Source: a virus
DNA: 39,436 bases
IMG/VR virus record: IMGVR_UViG_3300046522_000058
Location: 1 to 39,436 of that record
Strand: one strand, 5' to 3'
Part shown: positions 1 to 5,544 of the stretch, piece by piece
Layout of the letters: each line of letters opens with the position of its first letter
Numbering within the stretch: position 1 is the stretch's first letter
Program-made: the position numbers and the translations under genes
Notes under the pieces: generated by a model
The model's input: only the letters and a program-made list of their open reading frames with translations
The model's database searches: none
Told to the model about the DNA's origin: nothing

Positions 1-83
1 TTCAACGTCCCCAAGATCGTTTTTAAACATCCCCCACCCCTGGGTTGCGATTGCAAATTGAATGCAACGCAAAGCAAACGCGA
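1..83. other. Left genome end, presumed cos-proximal DNA
   Basis: This is non-coding sequence between the HNH stop codon and the window edge. It holds short A/T tracts and several TGCAA/GCAAA motifs that resemble the TTTGCA-G-TGCAAA palindrome near the right end. Terminase-binding DNA would be expected here if the ends are cos ends. That is inference from gene placement; no overhang can be read from a single linear sequence. Confidence 0.4.
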
Positions 84-446
84 TCAGCCCCGGTCGTTCC
101 ATCCACCAGGTTGATGCCGTGCAGTCTCTCGGGAGTGGTGAGCCTTGGTCAGCGCCCGTAGGTTTGACCAGTCATGACCACGCGGACCTAGTGGCCCTAG
201 CCCATCTATGTGGTCAACCTCTGTGGCTGCTTCACGCAAGGGCATTGGTACTGCCTCACACTCAGCGCACTCACACAGCGGATGAGCACGTAGGTAGGCC
301 AGTCTCGTACGCTGCCACGCTGAGCCATACCCCTTACGAGCAGTGCTCTTACGCAGGGCCCTAGCCTTGGCGCTGCACTCATCACAACGGCCACCCCATG
401 TGAGTTCGGGGCAACCTGGTGTGGTACATACGCTGCGCGCTCTCAT
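84..446 (-). CDS. HNH endonuclease, terminase-associated type
   Basis: A 120-residue HNH nuclease. Cysteine pairs lie near the N-terminus (CTTPGC, CDEC) and mid-protein (CECAEC), followed by an EVDHIDG segment and an SNLRALTKAHHSR segment that supply the His-Asn-His metal finger. The YGSAWQ-RTRLAYLRAHPLC stretch is typical of HNH proteins encoded beside cos; HK97 gp74 is the known example and stimulates terminase cleavage. It is the last gene before the left end and reads outward. In the circular form it would run straight into the terminase small subunit at the right end. The ATG at 446 has a GAGGG Shine-Dalgarno (SD). A free-standing homing nuclease is the alternative, but the position argues for packaging. 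Confidence 0.85.
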   Translation of the reverse strand: MRARSVCTTPGCPELTWGGRCDECSAKARALRKSTARKGYGSAWQRTRLAYLRAHPLCECAECEAVPMPLREAATEVDHIDGLGPLGPRGHDWSNLRALTKAHHSRETARHQPGGWNDRG

Positions 447-454
447 GGACCCTC

Positions 455-474
455 ACATGCGAAAGTTCGTAGGT
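455..474. promoter_or_regulatory. Operator-like palindrome, copy 1
   Basis: Arms ACATGCGAA and TTCGTAGGT around an AG spacer match the genome-wide consensus ACCTACGAA-NN-TTCGTAGGT with two mismatches in one arm. The site lies between the small membrane gene and the HNH start. No clear -35/-10 pair overlaps it. Confidence 0.65.
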
Positions 475-484
475 GGGTACGCGC

Positions 485-721
485 CTAGAAACGCCCGCCT
501 GTCAGGAAGTGGGTAACGAGCCATGCCAGGAACGCGAGCAGGCCGAATCGGCGCAGCCTCACCCACCCGGACGGCCTACCTGTAGAACCTCGCTGAGTAG
601 CAAACCAGCGCCATACGTGCTCGCTGAGGGTGTCTCCTGACTGCTTGTTGGTAAGGGCCTTGCCCTCGATTACAGCGAATGTGGCCAGCCATGCCAACCA
701 CGCGATTGTGTATCCACTCAT
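485..721 (-). CDS. Small membrane protein, unknown function
   Basis: A 78-residue protein with two hydrophobic segments: one near the N-terminus (about residues 4-20, IAWLAWLATFAVIEG) and one near the C-terminus (about 58-74, FGLLAFLAWLVTHFL). A basic, tryptophan-containing stretch separates them. A hairpin with both ends on one side of the membrane is plausible. The ATG follows the 3' end of the upstream tRNA by two bases, and no strong SD is visible, so translation may depend on processing of the tRNA. I do not recognise the family. A holin role is possible, but it is far from the endolysin. Confidence 0.65.
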   Translation of the reverse strand: MSGYTIAWLAWLATFAVIEGKALTNKQSGDTLSEHVWRWFATQRGSTGRPSGWVRLRRFGLLAFLAWLVTHFLTGGRF

Positions 722-723
722 TG

Positions 724-798
724 TCCGCTGAGAGGGATTCGAACCCCCAACACCCAGGGTCTAAGCCTGGTGCCTCTGGCCAATTGGGCTACCAGCGG
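724..798 (-). tRNA. tRNA with UAG anticodon (Leu by code), short variable arm
   Basis: The cloverleaf is complete. Acceptor CCGCTGG pairs with TCAGCGG (one G-T). The anticodon arm is CCAGG-CTTAGAC-CCTGG and the T arm is GGGGG-TTCGAAT-CCCTC, with discriminator A. Loop positions 34-36 read TAG, which decodes CUA (Leu). The variable region is only five bases (GTGTT), whereas bacterial leucine tRNAs normally have a long variable arm. The first pair is C-G, as in E. coli tRNA-Pro. CCA is not encoded (ACAA follows). It is certainly tRNA-shaped; its amino-acid identity is doubtful. Confidence 0.85.
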
Positions 799-907
799 TT
801 AAGGGCTACTCGCCGCCCGCTTACCTGGTGACTAGCCAGGCAGTGAGGGCCGGTTTCACCCAGGGTGCATATCCTCGGCCGGTCAGGGCCTACTTTCTGC
901 ACCTACG

Positions 908-980
908 TGCCAAGCGATGGACTCGAACCACCAACCTCCGGAGCTTCACACCGGCGCTCTTCCACTTGAGCTAGCTAGGC
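908..980 (-). tRNA. tRNA-Phe (GAA)
   Basis: A 73-nt cloverleaf. Acceptor GCCTAGC pairs with GCTTGGC apart from one T-T mismatch. The D arm is GCTC...GAGC, the anticodon loop GTGAAGC gives anticodon GAA, and the T arm is GGTGG-TTCGAGT-CCATC. The outermost bases of the anticodon stem pair well, but the closing T31-T39 is a mismatch. CCA is not encoded. It is co-oriented with, and upstream of, the UAG tRNA, so the two are probably cotranscribed. Confidence 0.85.
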
Positions 981-1100
981 AGACCAGGCGCTCAACCCTG
1001 GGAGAGAGGCAGGGGAGCGCACTGGAGAATTCGGGGGTAGCCCTCAGACCGCCTAGCGTCATGGCTTCATGCGCGGGATGTTCTACCCCCTACGTACTAT

Positions 1101-1117
1101 CTGTCGAGTCGGTTAGC
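1101..1117 (-). repeat. 17-bp leader element, copy 1 (upstream of the tRNAs)
   Basis: It matches the minus-strand consensus GCTAACCSACTCGACAG. It lies about 120 bases upstream of tRNA-Phe and just downstream (in transcription) of the 91-bp repeat. The same order, 91-bp element then 17-mer, recurs before the exonuclease gene. Confidence 0.75.
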
Positions 1118-1127
1118 AAATCGTGAC

Positions 1128-1218
1128 CTGACGAACTGACGAACTGAGGTGAGGATCTGTATTCCCTTAGAGTTTTCTTAGGTGTTCTAGAAACAGTAGT
1201 AAGTTCGTCAGGTCGTCA
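1128..1218. repeat. 91-bp duplicated element, copy A
   Basis: It is nearly identical to 19312-19402 and of equal length. Tandem CTGACGAA units on the left face inverted TTCGTCAG units on the right. A 34-bp core (1162-1195), identical in both copies, is AT-rich for this genome and contains the TTCTAGAA palindrome. It could be an origin-like iteron cluster or a two-copy control region. It separates the integrase end from the tRNA unit. Confidence 0.8.
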
Positions 1219-1292
1219 TTTTTGCTGGTCAGAGGGGGTGCGGTTGATCTTGGGAATGACGAACGGCATCGCCCCTCATGCGCTGACATGCC

Positions 1293-1337
1293 AAAGGTCA
1301 CGAGCCGATACCTTGTCGATACCAACCCGTGACCTTT
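1293..1337. repeat. Inverted repeat just after integrase (terminator or second attP candidate)
   Basis: Perfect 10-bp arms AAAGGTCACG and CGTGACCTTT flank 25 bases containing two direct CGATACC copies. It starts 10 bases after the integrase stop codon. No T tract follows on the minus strand, so it is a weak intrinsic terminator candidate. The odd spacer length disfavours attP, because large serine recombinase sites are centred on a dinucleotide. Confidence 0.5.
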
Positions 1338-1346
1338 AGGAGTGAT

Positions 1347-2723
1347 CTAGCTCACAGCGTCCATGTCTCCCAGGAACTCCGCAAGCTCATGATCATCGCC
1401 CCCGATTGCCCAGGACACGTCTAGCCGTTCAGCACGCTGTTTGGGGTGGAGCACGACCCGTAGCCCTACGTCAGCGAGCAAGCGCCCACGTTCCCCCGGG
1501 GAAGCGTCCCAGGCTTCGCCCAGCGTCCTCCCAGTGGGAATGAGCACCTCTCGTACGTCCGGGTCATGAGCGGCCCTCAGAGAGGCGTACGCGGCTTCTA
1601 GCTCCTCGGCCATCTCGCCCAGCTTGCCCAGCATGAGCGGACCAGCGGAAGCCATCTGCGCTGCGATCCGTTCCGCTTGCTCCTGAGCCTCTGCCATCTG
1701 GTCTGACATGTCGTTCCCGCCCTCAAGCCTGACGATGTGCTCCGCCATGCTCCCCCAACGGCGCTGGAACTCGTCGGTCACCCGCTGATCGAGGGTCTCG
1801 GCGTAGATGGTGACGTGCCCAAACTTGCACTTGTAGAGGCGCACGCCCTTGTCACTGCCCCCACCGTTCAGCGGACCCTCACAGCGATAGCACCAGGCCA
1901 TACCGGCGCACATGTTGGCTGCGCTGCGCGGGGCACGATCCTGACCCGTGGCTAGTGCCAGCATGCGGTTACGTACTGCCTTGTGTTCGGCAGCGCTCAG
2001 GATGGGGTCAGCGAACTGCACGGGCGTGATTCCGTCCTCAGCGAGCACCAGGGCGCCTCTGTGGCTCCTCTGACCGCGAAGCGTGGGGGACTTGAGCAAC
2101 CGGCGCCACTGAGCCTCTCCAATGCCCACCATGCGCGCTGTAGCTGCAACCGTGCCGTCACCTATGAGCTTTAGAACGGCTGTTCGGATCGCCTCTGCCT
2201 GCTCCTCGTTCACAGCGAGATAGGCGGCACCCTCGCGCCTGACCACGTCGTAACCGTACGGGGCCCGTCCGCTGGACCATCGGCCCTGCGTTCGTCGGGT
2301 GGCGTGTCCGTCGCTGATACGTCCGGCGATCATCGAGCGTTCCCACTCAGCGAGCGCAGCAAGCACCACAGCGACCATGCGGCCCGTTGGCGAAGCCGTG
2401 TTGATGGTGTTGTCTGTCGTGGCCACACGGACGTTGTGAGCCTCGCCCCAGGCAATCAGGCGCAGGAACTCGCTAACACTCCTCGCATAGCGATCGAGCT
2501 TCCAGGCGACCACCACAGCGGGACGAGCGGCCATGAGCGCACGCATGCCCTTACGCTGTTCCAGGGGCTTGGAGCCGCTTACGTTGGTGTCTACGAACTC
2601 TTCAGCGTCGTCAGGGTCGTAGCCGTTGCTGACCAACCACGTACGTGCAACGCGCCGTTGGGTGTCGATACTCGCGCTGTCGTCGTTCTCTCGGCTGAGC
2701 CGAATGTAGATCGCTACCGTCAT
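1347..2723 (-). CDS. int: Large serine integrase
   Basis: A 458-residue site-specific recombinase that would insert the phage DNA into the host chromosome and, with a directionality factor, excise it. The N-terminal resolvase domain has YIRLS with the nucleophile Ser10 and the LDRYAR motif (76-81). The recombinase domain follows, then a zinc ribbon with Cys272, Cys278, Cys281, Cys299 and His303. A helical, coiled-coil-like arm lies at about 340-385. It is shorter than phiC31 Int (about 610) and closer to R4-type integrases. The ATG at 2723 lies inside one arm of the inverted repeat described as attP. SD is weak. A gp3-like partner is at 17571-18296. Confidence 0.95.
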   Translation of the reverse strand: MTVAIYIRLSRENDDSASIDTQRRVARTWLVSNGYDPDDAEEFVDTNVSGSKPLEQRKGMRALMAARPAVVVAWKLDRYARSVSEFLRLIAWGEAHNVRVATTDNTINTASPTGRMVAVVLAALAEWERSMIAGRISDGHATRRTQGRWSSGRAPYGYDVVRREGAAYLAVNEEQAEAIRTAVLKLIGDGTVAATARMVGIGEAQWRRLLKSPTLRGQRSHRGALVLAEDGITPVQFADPILSAAEHKAVRNRMLALATGQDRAPRSAANMCAGMAWCYRCEGPLNGGGSDKGVRLYKCKFGHVTIYAETLDQRVTDEFQRRWGSMAEHIVRLEGGNDMSDQMAEAQEQAERIAAQMASAGPLMLGKLGEMAEELEAAYASLRAAHDPDVREVLIPTGRTLGEAWDASPGERGRLLADVGLRVVLHPKQRAERLDVSWAIGGDDHELAEFLGDMDAVS

Positions 2724-2774
2724 GTACTCAAGGCTACCCGCGTTTGCCCGAACGTGAACACCCTTGAGTACATG
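2721..2774. other. attP: Candidate phage attachment site attP
   Basis: Perfect 13-bp arms CATGTACTCAAGG and CCTTGAGTACATG flank 28 bases. The axis falls exactly between two C residues (2747-2748), and next to them CGTTTG mirrors CGAACG with one mismatch. Outer arms, inner arms and a non-palindromic central dinucleotide are the architecture known for large serine integrase attP sites. It lies immediately upstream of int and contains its start codon. An integrase autoregulatory operator or a terminator for the upstream gene is the alternative. Confidence 0.55.
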
Positions 2775-2776
2775 GA

Positions 2777-3040
2777 TCAGTTGTAGTACGAGACCCCTCT
2801 ATCCCACGGGGATGGTTCGGGGCGGAACTCGTCCCATCCTTCGGGCGCAGGCACCAGGCCGTTGCCCCATGCAACTCGGCAGGTGTAGAGCCAGGCTTCA
2901 GCGGCGGAACGTCCATGCCACTCCAGCGGGATCAGGTTGCCGTTACCGTCCGGTAGGGTGCAGAACCCGTACCACTCGCGGTCGAGGATGCCCCAGCGCC
3001 GTTGGTCCGGGGTCTGTGTCACTACGTATCGTCGACTCAT
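2777..3040 (-). CDS. Hypothetical protein, 87 aa
   Basis: The ATG at 3040 overlaps the upstream stop codon (ATGA), which fixes the start and implies translational coupling. The protein is rich in Trp and Tyr, with segments such as RRWGILDREWYGF and AEAWLYTCRVAW, and ends in DRGVSYYN. No helix-turn-helix, membrane segment or known motif is visible. It is the last gene of a three-gene coupled unit ahead of the integrase and its attP candidate. Function unknown. Confidence 0.75.
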   Translation of the reverse strand: MSRRYVVTQTPDQRRWGILDREWYGFCTLPDGNGNLIPLEWHGRSAAEAWLYTCRVAWGNGLVPAPEGWDEFRPEPSPWDRGVSYYN

Positions 3041-3282
3041 GGTGACAGCGTAACTAGCAGGCCAGCGCGCTGGATAGACCATTCCTGATCCCGCGCAACC
3101 GCGTATGCGCCATCGGTCACCAGTGCCATGCGAACGGGCGCTAGCAGGCGTACCAGGCTGTCAGCGTCGATGTCCGGCCACACCTCTACCAGCGCAGCGT
3201 GTAGGCGCCTTGCAGCCTCATCTACGTCCACCACGCTGTCAGATCCTGCGCCGTGTCCCTCGAACGCCCATGTCAGTCTCAT
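3037..3282 (-). CDS. Hypothetical protein, 81 aa
   Basis: A small protein with a mixed acidic and hydrophobic central region (VDEAARRLHAALVEVWPDID), predicted mainly helical. The start is an ATGA overlap with the preceding gene, and its own stop overlaps the next start in the same way. I see no diagnostic motif. It belongs to the coupled three-gene unit upstream of integrase, a place where temperate phages often keep lysogeny-related genes, but nothing in the sequence shows such a role. Confidence 0.75.
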   Translation of the reverse strand: MRLTWAFEGHGAGSDSVVDVDEAARRLHAALVEVWPDIDADSLVRLLAPVRMALVTDGAYAVARDQEWSIQRAGLLVTLSP

Positions 3283-3683
3283 GTGTCCAGCCTGGCACGG
3301 AACCGCTCACGCTCGATCAGCTTGCCCGTGACCTCCCAGTAGCGACGAGCCACAGCGCGCCATGTGTTCCAGGGCTCCCCCGTCGGCTCGTACCGCCCGG
3401 ACGTCCGTACCCATGACCATTCGTCCCGGGCCATCACCAGGCCAGTCACACGGCCACGGGCCAGCACGACGAACCGTGGGGCTTCCTGGGGGCGCATCTG
3501 GCGAGAGATCGAGCAGGCATAGCCACGGACCAGCGCTGAAGCCTCATGCGCGTTGTAGGCGTAGTCAGACGCCAATACACCAGGAAAGCGGGGATGCTCC
3601 GCCCATGCCCAGGACCCTTCGCCGATGGGACCAGGGATGAAGAGAAACAGGTCAGCAGTAGGGGTAGGACCGATGCATACCAT
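3279..3683 (-). CDS. Hypothetical protein, 134 aa
   Basis: The reading frame is open to 3851, but upstream residues are encoded by the repeated TATATTTGG elements, so I start at the ATG at 3683 (MVCIGPTPTADLF). SD is poor (CAGG). The N-terminus is hydrophobic, and the C-terminal half is rich in Arg, Trp and Tyr (WNTWRAVARRYWE, LIERERFRARLDT). The start of the coding frame is AT-richer than its neighbours. No family is recognised. It is the first gene of the three-gene unit leading to integrase. Confidence 0.65.
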   Translation of the reverse strand: MVCIGPTPTADLFLFIPGPIGEGSWAWAEHPRFPGVLASDYAYNAHEASALVRGYACSISRQMRPQEAPRFVVLARGRVTGLVMARDEWSWVRTSGRYEPTGEPWNTWRAVARRYWEVTGKLIERERFRARLDT

Positions 3684-3791
3684 GATCAAAACCTGACAGA
3701 GTGGGGCAGGAGTGTCATGAAATCGTAAAGCTTGAAAAATCAATGACTCCGGTTGTGGAGGTCTTAAGTAGTACTTGTTACCCACCCGTGA

Positions 3792-3855
3792 CCAAATATA
3801 GGTGTAACGCCCATGCATGTACCCAGATCCAAATATAGATGTAGCGCCCATGCAT
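3792..3855 (-). repeat. Tandem TACATCTATATTTGG-type elements, pair 1
   Basis: On the minus strand two copies of an element of about 27 bases, ATGCATGGGCG-YTACAYCTATATTTGG, occur 37 bases apart (plus-strand 3792-3818 and 3829-3855). They are AT-rich and lie in the 230-base gap before the 134-residue gene. Two related copies lie in the opposite orientation at 4222-4311, so the four sites bracket the 66-residue gene. Likely binding sites of a regulator; no protein can be named. Confidence 0.65.
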
Positions 3856-3880
3856 TGTTCACAAGTTCACAAGCCAGGGT

Positions 3881-3908
3881 AAAGAAGAGGGCCCCCGTAG
3901 GGGCCCTG
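3881..3908 (-). terminator. Intrinsic terminator after the 66-aa gene
   Basis: On the minus strand the hairpin AGGGCCCC-TAC-GGGGGCCCT is followed by TCTTCTTT. It starts just after the stop codon at 3913, making that gene a single-gene transcription unit. Confidence 0.8.
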
Positions 3909-3912
3909 GTCT

Positions 3913-4113
3913 TTAGGCGGTCACCTTCAGCGAGATGGGGTCAACGTCCGGGAAGAGGGCGAGGAGTTCGGCCCGCTGGGCTTCCGTGTCCTCCCAGGTG
4001 CCGGGCCACTGGACCGTAGCCCTGGTGGTTCCGACCACTCCCCCGATGGCCACCAGACCGTTGGTGTTGCTGCTGCCTGCCTGGCGACCGTAGATCTCGA
4101 CGTTGATGATCAT
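3913..4113 (-). CDS. Hypothetical protein, 66 aa
   Basis: The start ATG has a good SD (GGAGAGGG, 7 bases away). The N-terminus alternates hydrophobic and polar residues (MIINVEIYGRQ), and the C-terminal half is acidic (WEDTEAQRAELLALFPDVD). No family is recognised. It has its own sigma70-like promoter (4150-4178), with one operator arm in the promoter spacer and a full palindrome upstream, and its own terminator. This is the layout of an early, repressor-controlled single-gene unit. Confidence 0.75.
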   Translation of the reverse strand: MIINVEIYGRQAGSSNTNGLVAIGGVVGTTRATVQWPGTWEDTEAQRAELLALFPDVDPISLKVTA

Positions 4114-4149
4114 TGCGTTTCCCTCTCCGTTGCTGTGCTTACGAGTGAA

Positions 4150-4178
4150 ACTCTACCACCTACGAAAGGCACTCGCAA
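4150..4178 (-). promoter_or_regulatory. Sigma70-like promoter with operator arm in its spacer
   Basis: On the minus strand there is a -35 TTGCGA (4173-4178), a 17-base spacer and a -10 TAGAGT (4150-4155). The spacer contains one operator arm (ACCTACGAA, 4158-4166). The following leader GGTAGAGTTTCACTCGTAAG is shared with the promoter at 4631. Confidence 0.6.
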
Positions 4179-4180
4179 CC

Positions 4181-4200
4181 ACCTACGAAAGTTCGTATGT
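4181..4200. promoter_or_regulatory. Operator-like palindrome, copy 2
   Basis: ACCTACGAA-AG-TTCGTATGT, one mismatch from the consensus, sits directly upstream of the -35 of the promoter at 4150-4178. With the single arm in the promoter spacer this makes one and a half sites at one promoter. Confidence 0.75.
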
Positions 4201-4221
4201 GGGCTGGACCACACCACCCTA

Positions 4222-4311
4222 CGTGACGTGCGTGGGCACTACATCTACATTTACCGAAAGCGACGAGGGGCTCCGCTGCGTGACATGCATGGTCAGTACA
4301 TCTATATTTGG
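4222..4311 (+). repeat. TACATCTATATTTGG-type elements, pair 2 (inverted relative to pair 1)
   Basis: Two copies of CGTGACRTGCRTGG followed by NCANTACATCTAYATTT begin at 4222 and 4279, 57 bases apart, reading on the plus strand. They are related to the pair at 3792-3855 but inverted. The second copy abuts the terminator of the 77-residue gene. Confidence 0.6.
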
Positions 4312-4313
4312 GC

Positions 4314-4350
4314 AAAAAAAGAAAGGCCCCAGTGCCGAAGCACCAGGGCC
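4314..4350 (-). terminator. Intrinsic terminator after the 77-aa gene
   Basis: On the minus strand GGCCCTGGTGC-TTCG-GCACTGGGGCC forms a stem with a TTCG loop and is followed by TTTCTTTTTTT. This is the most canonical terminator in the window and lies seven bases after the stop codon at 4357. Confidence 0.9.
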
Positions 4351-4356
4351 AGTCTC

Positions 4357-4590
4357 TCAGTCAGCTATCAGCGCACCATCCTGGTAGGTGTACTCAGCGG
4401 ACCACACCACATCATCCTCATCCCACACACGCAGCTCGTAACGGTCACCCTCGCTGAAGTGGTAGGCCAGCGCGTAGGAGCGATCGAGGGTCTCGGCGTA
4501 CTCCCCCATCATCTCCGGGTCGAAGTCGTCGCCCAGGTCGTCAGAGCCCATGTGGCGGGTGGCGTTGATGTCGCAGACCTGAAGGTTCAT
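4357..4590 (-). CDS. Hypothetical acidic protein, 77 aa
   Basis: I start at the ATG at 4590, preceded by GAGAGAGG. An in-frame upstream start at 4644 would run through the leader. The protein is strongly acidic (DDLGDDFDPEMM) and aromatic toward the end (RVWDEDDVVWSAEYTYQDG). A short, negatively charged protein made early could mimic DNA or bind a host protein, but that is speculation. It has its own promoter with an operator palindrome and a strong terminator. No family recognised. Confidence 0.75.
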   Translation of the reverse strand: MNLQVCDINATRHMGSDDLGDDFDPEMMGEYAETLDRSYALAYHFSEGDRYELRVWDEDDVVWSAEYTYQDGALIAD

Positions 4591-4630
4591 TGTGGTGCCT
4601 CTCTCGCGCTCCGCTGTGCTTACGAGTGGA

Positions 4631-4660
4631 ACTCTACCCACCATCCGCAGCAGCTTTCAA
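4631..4660 (-). promoter_or_regulatory. Sigma70-like promoter of the 77-aa gene
   Basis: On the minus strand TTGAAA (4655-4660), an 18-base spacer and TAGAGT (4631-4636). The transcript leader repeats the TAGAGTTYCACTCGTAAGC sequence seen at the 4150 promoter. Confidence 0.6.
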
Positions 4661-4663
4661 CTC

Positions 4664-4683
4664 ACCTACGAAAATTCGTACGT
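4664..4683. promoter_or_regulatory. Operator-like palindrome, copy 3
   Basis: ACCTACGAA-AA-TTCGTACGT lies three bases upstream of the -35 of the 4631-4660 promoter. A protein bound here would contact or block RNA polymerase. Confidence 0.75.
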
Positions 4684-4694
4684 GGTCTACGTCA

Positions 4695-4931
4695 CTACCG
4701 GTTGCGGCGCAGGCTCCTAAAGAACGACTGCTTGCGGGCAGGCTCGGGCATGATCTCAAGCTCAGCGCAGATCAGAGCGCGTATCTGCTCCGCCTCAGCG
4801 TGAGAGAGCCTCAGTGTCTTGGCTACGCCTCCCGCTGTCGTGTAGTCGACTTCCACGGCCACGAAGCGGGGACCAGGGACCAGGCGCGCGCATGTGAGGC
4901 GGGCCACGTTCTCGATGTGTCGCAGGCTCAT
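4695..4931 (-). CDS. Hypothetical protein, 78 aa
   Basis: The ATG at 4931 overlaps the stop of the upstream gene (TAATG), so the two are coupled. The sequence reads as a small alpha-beta protein with RFVAVEVDYTTAGG in the middle, a helical KTLRLSHAEAEQIRALICAE segment, and a basic tail (SFFRSLRRNR). No known motif. The next unit's promoter and operator (4631-4683) lie immediately downstream. Confidence 0.7.
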   Translation of the reverse strand: MSLRHIENVARLTCARLVPGPRFVAVEVDYTTAGGVAKTLRLSHAEAEQIRALICAELEIMPEPARKQSFFRSLRRNR

Positions 4932-5200
4932 TAGCAGTACCACCGGTGTGCGCAGGAACGGGGACGGTGCACGTCGGCATCCACACGGGGGCCGACACGG
5001 TCAGTATGGGGCTCAGGACGCTCTGAGAGACTCTCTGAGGGCTCCGCAGTGACAGTCTGAGTGACGGTAGGGGTGGGGCTCTGAGAGGGCAGCACAGGGC
5101 CATCAGGGGCCTGCGCATTTGGAGCCAGCGCACCGACGATGACGAATCCGCCGATGGTGCCAAGGACGATCTTGGTACGGAGCTTCATGGGCTTACGCAT
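4931..5200 (-). CDS. Small secreted or membrane-anchored protein, 89 aa
   Basis: The start is ATG 5200, with a second ATG four codons later. A basic N-terminus (RKPMKLRTK) precedes a hydrophobic stretch (IVLGTIGGFVIVGALAP) ending at AQA, which fits a signal peptide or a single membrane anchor. The rest is rich in Pro, Ser, Thr and Glu (SQSPTPTVTQTVTAEPSES), typical of a disordered extracytoplasmic stalk. A phage-encoded surface protein could act in superinfection exclusion; that is inference. No lipobox cysteine is seen at the expected place. Confidence 0.7.
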   Translation of the reverse strand: MRKPMKLRTKIVLGTIGGFVIVGALAPNAQAPDGPVLPSQSPTPTVTQTVTAEPSESLSERPEPHTDRVGPRVDADVHRPRSCAHRWYC

Positions 5201-5239
5201 GGTGGTGCTCGCTTCGCTTGTGATTGGTTGTTGGTCAAG

Positions 5240-5310
5240 TGCCCGGGGCGGGAATCGAACCCGCCCTACACCATCGGGCCAGCGTGCTAGATCCAGCAAA
5301 GGGCCCGAAC
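5240..5310 (-). tRNA. tRNA-like sequence, probably degenerate
   Basis: It has a perfect T arm (GCGGG-TTCGATT-CCCGC). The acceptor CCCGGGC can pair over seven positions with GTTCGGG (two G-T pairs), 71 bases in all. The D arm is three pairs, and the anticodon arm is irregular with an eight-base loop lacking the invariant U33, so no anticodon can be assigned. The 5' part overlaps the end of the 62-residue gene. Probably a tRNA remnant or mimic. Confidence 0.35.
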
Positions 5311-5475
5311 ATCCGTGCCTTGCTTGTAGGTGACGAACCCCCCATCGTCAAAGCTGATCGTCATGTCCCCGTTCACGGCGTACTCGATGTCATCAATGAA
5401 CTCGAACACCCCGTTGATGCTCAGGTGGTCACCCTCAGAGAGGTACTCAACCTTGGTGGTGATGATCTCGCGCAT
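5287..5475 (-). CDS. Hypothetical protein, 62 aa
   Basis: The ATG at 5475 has SD GGGAG. The frame is open upstream to 5529, but those codons cover the promoter. The protein is acidic and beta-strand-like (VEYLSEGDHLSING, DMTISFDDGGFVTY). No family is known to me. It starts its own unit from the promoter at 5515-5544, and its 3' end overlaps the tRNA-like sequence. Transcription could continue into the 89-residue and 78-residue genes, because no terminator is visible between them. Confidence 0.75.
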   Translation of the reverse strand: MREIITTKVEYLSEGDHLSINGVFEFIDDIEYAVNGDMTISFDDGGFVTYKQGTDVRALCWI

Positions 5476-5514
5476 GTCGTGTCTCCCTTGCCGTGTTCGT
5501 TGCTGACAAGGGAG

Positions 5515-5544
5515 ACAGTACCCACCCACCTACGAAAAACGCAA
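5515..5544 (-). promoter_or_regulatory. Sigma70-like promoter with operator arm in its spacer
   Basis: TTGCGT (5539-5544), an 18-base spacer and TACTGT (5515-5520) on the minus strand. A single operator arm ACCTACGAA (plus strand 5528-5536) fills the spacer. The -35 lies within the last codons of the dCMP deaminase gene. Confidence 0.55.

Noticed and set aside
800-900. Possible third tRNA between the two tRNAs
   Set aside because: There is a CCTGG-CTAGTCA-CCAGG hairpin that looks like an anticodon arm, but no T arm or acceptor stem fits around it.
2158-2346. Minus-strand open frame inside the integrase gene
   Set aside because: Out of frame within a gene with intact serine recombinase motifs.
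3279-3851. Longer 190-codon version of the 134-aa gene
   Set aside because: The extra codons run through the tandem TATATTTGG elements, and the upstream ATG has no ribosome site.
4135-4803. Plus-strand open frame across the small-gene region
   Set aside because: It crosses two promoters, a terminator and two minus-strand genes with good ribosome sites.
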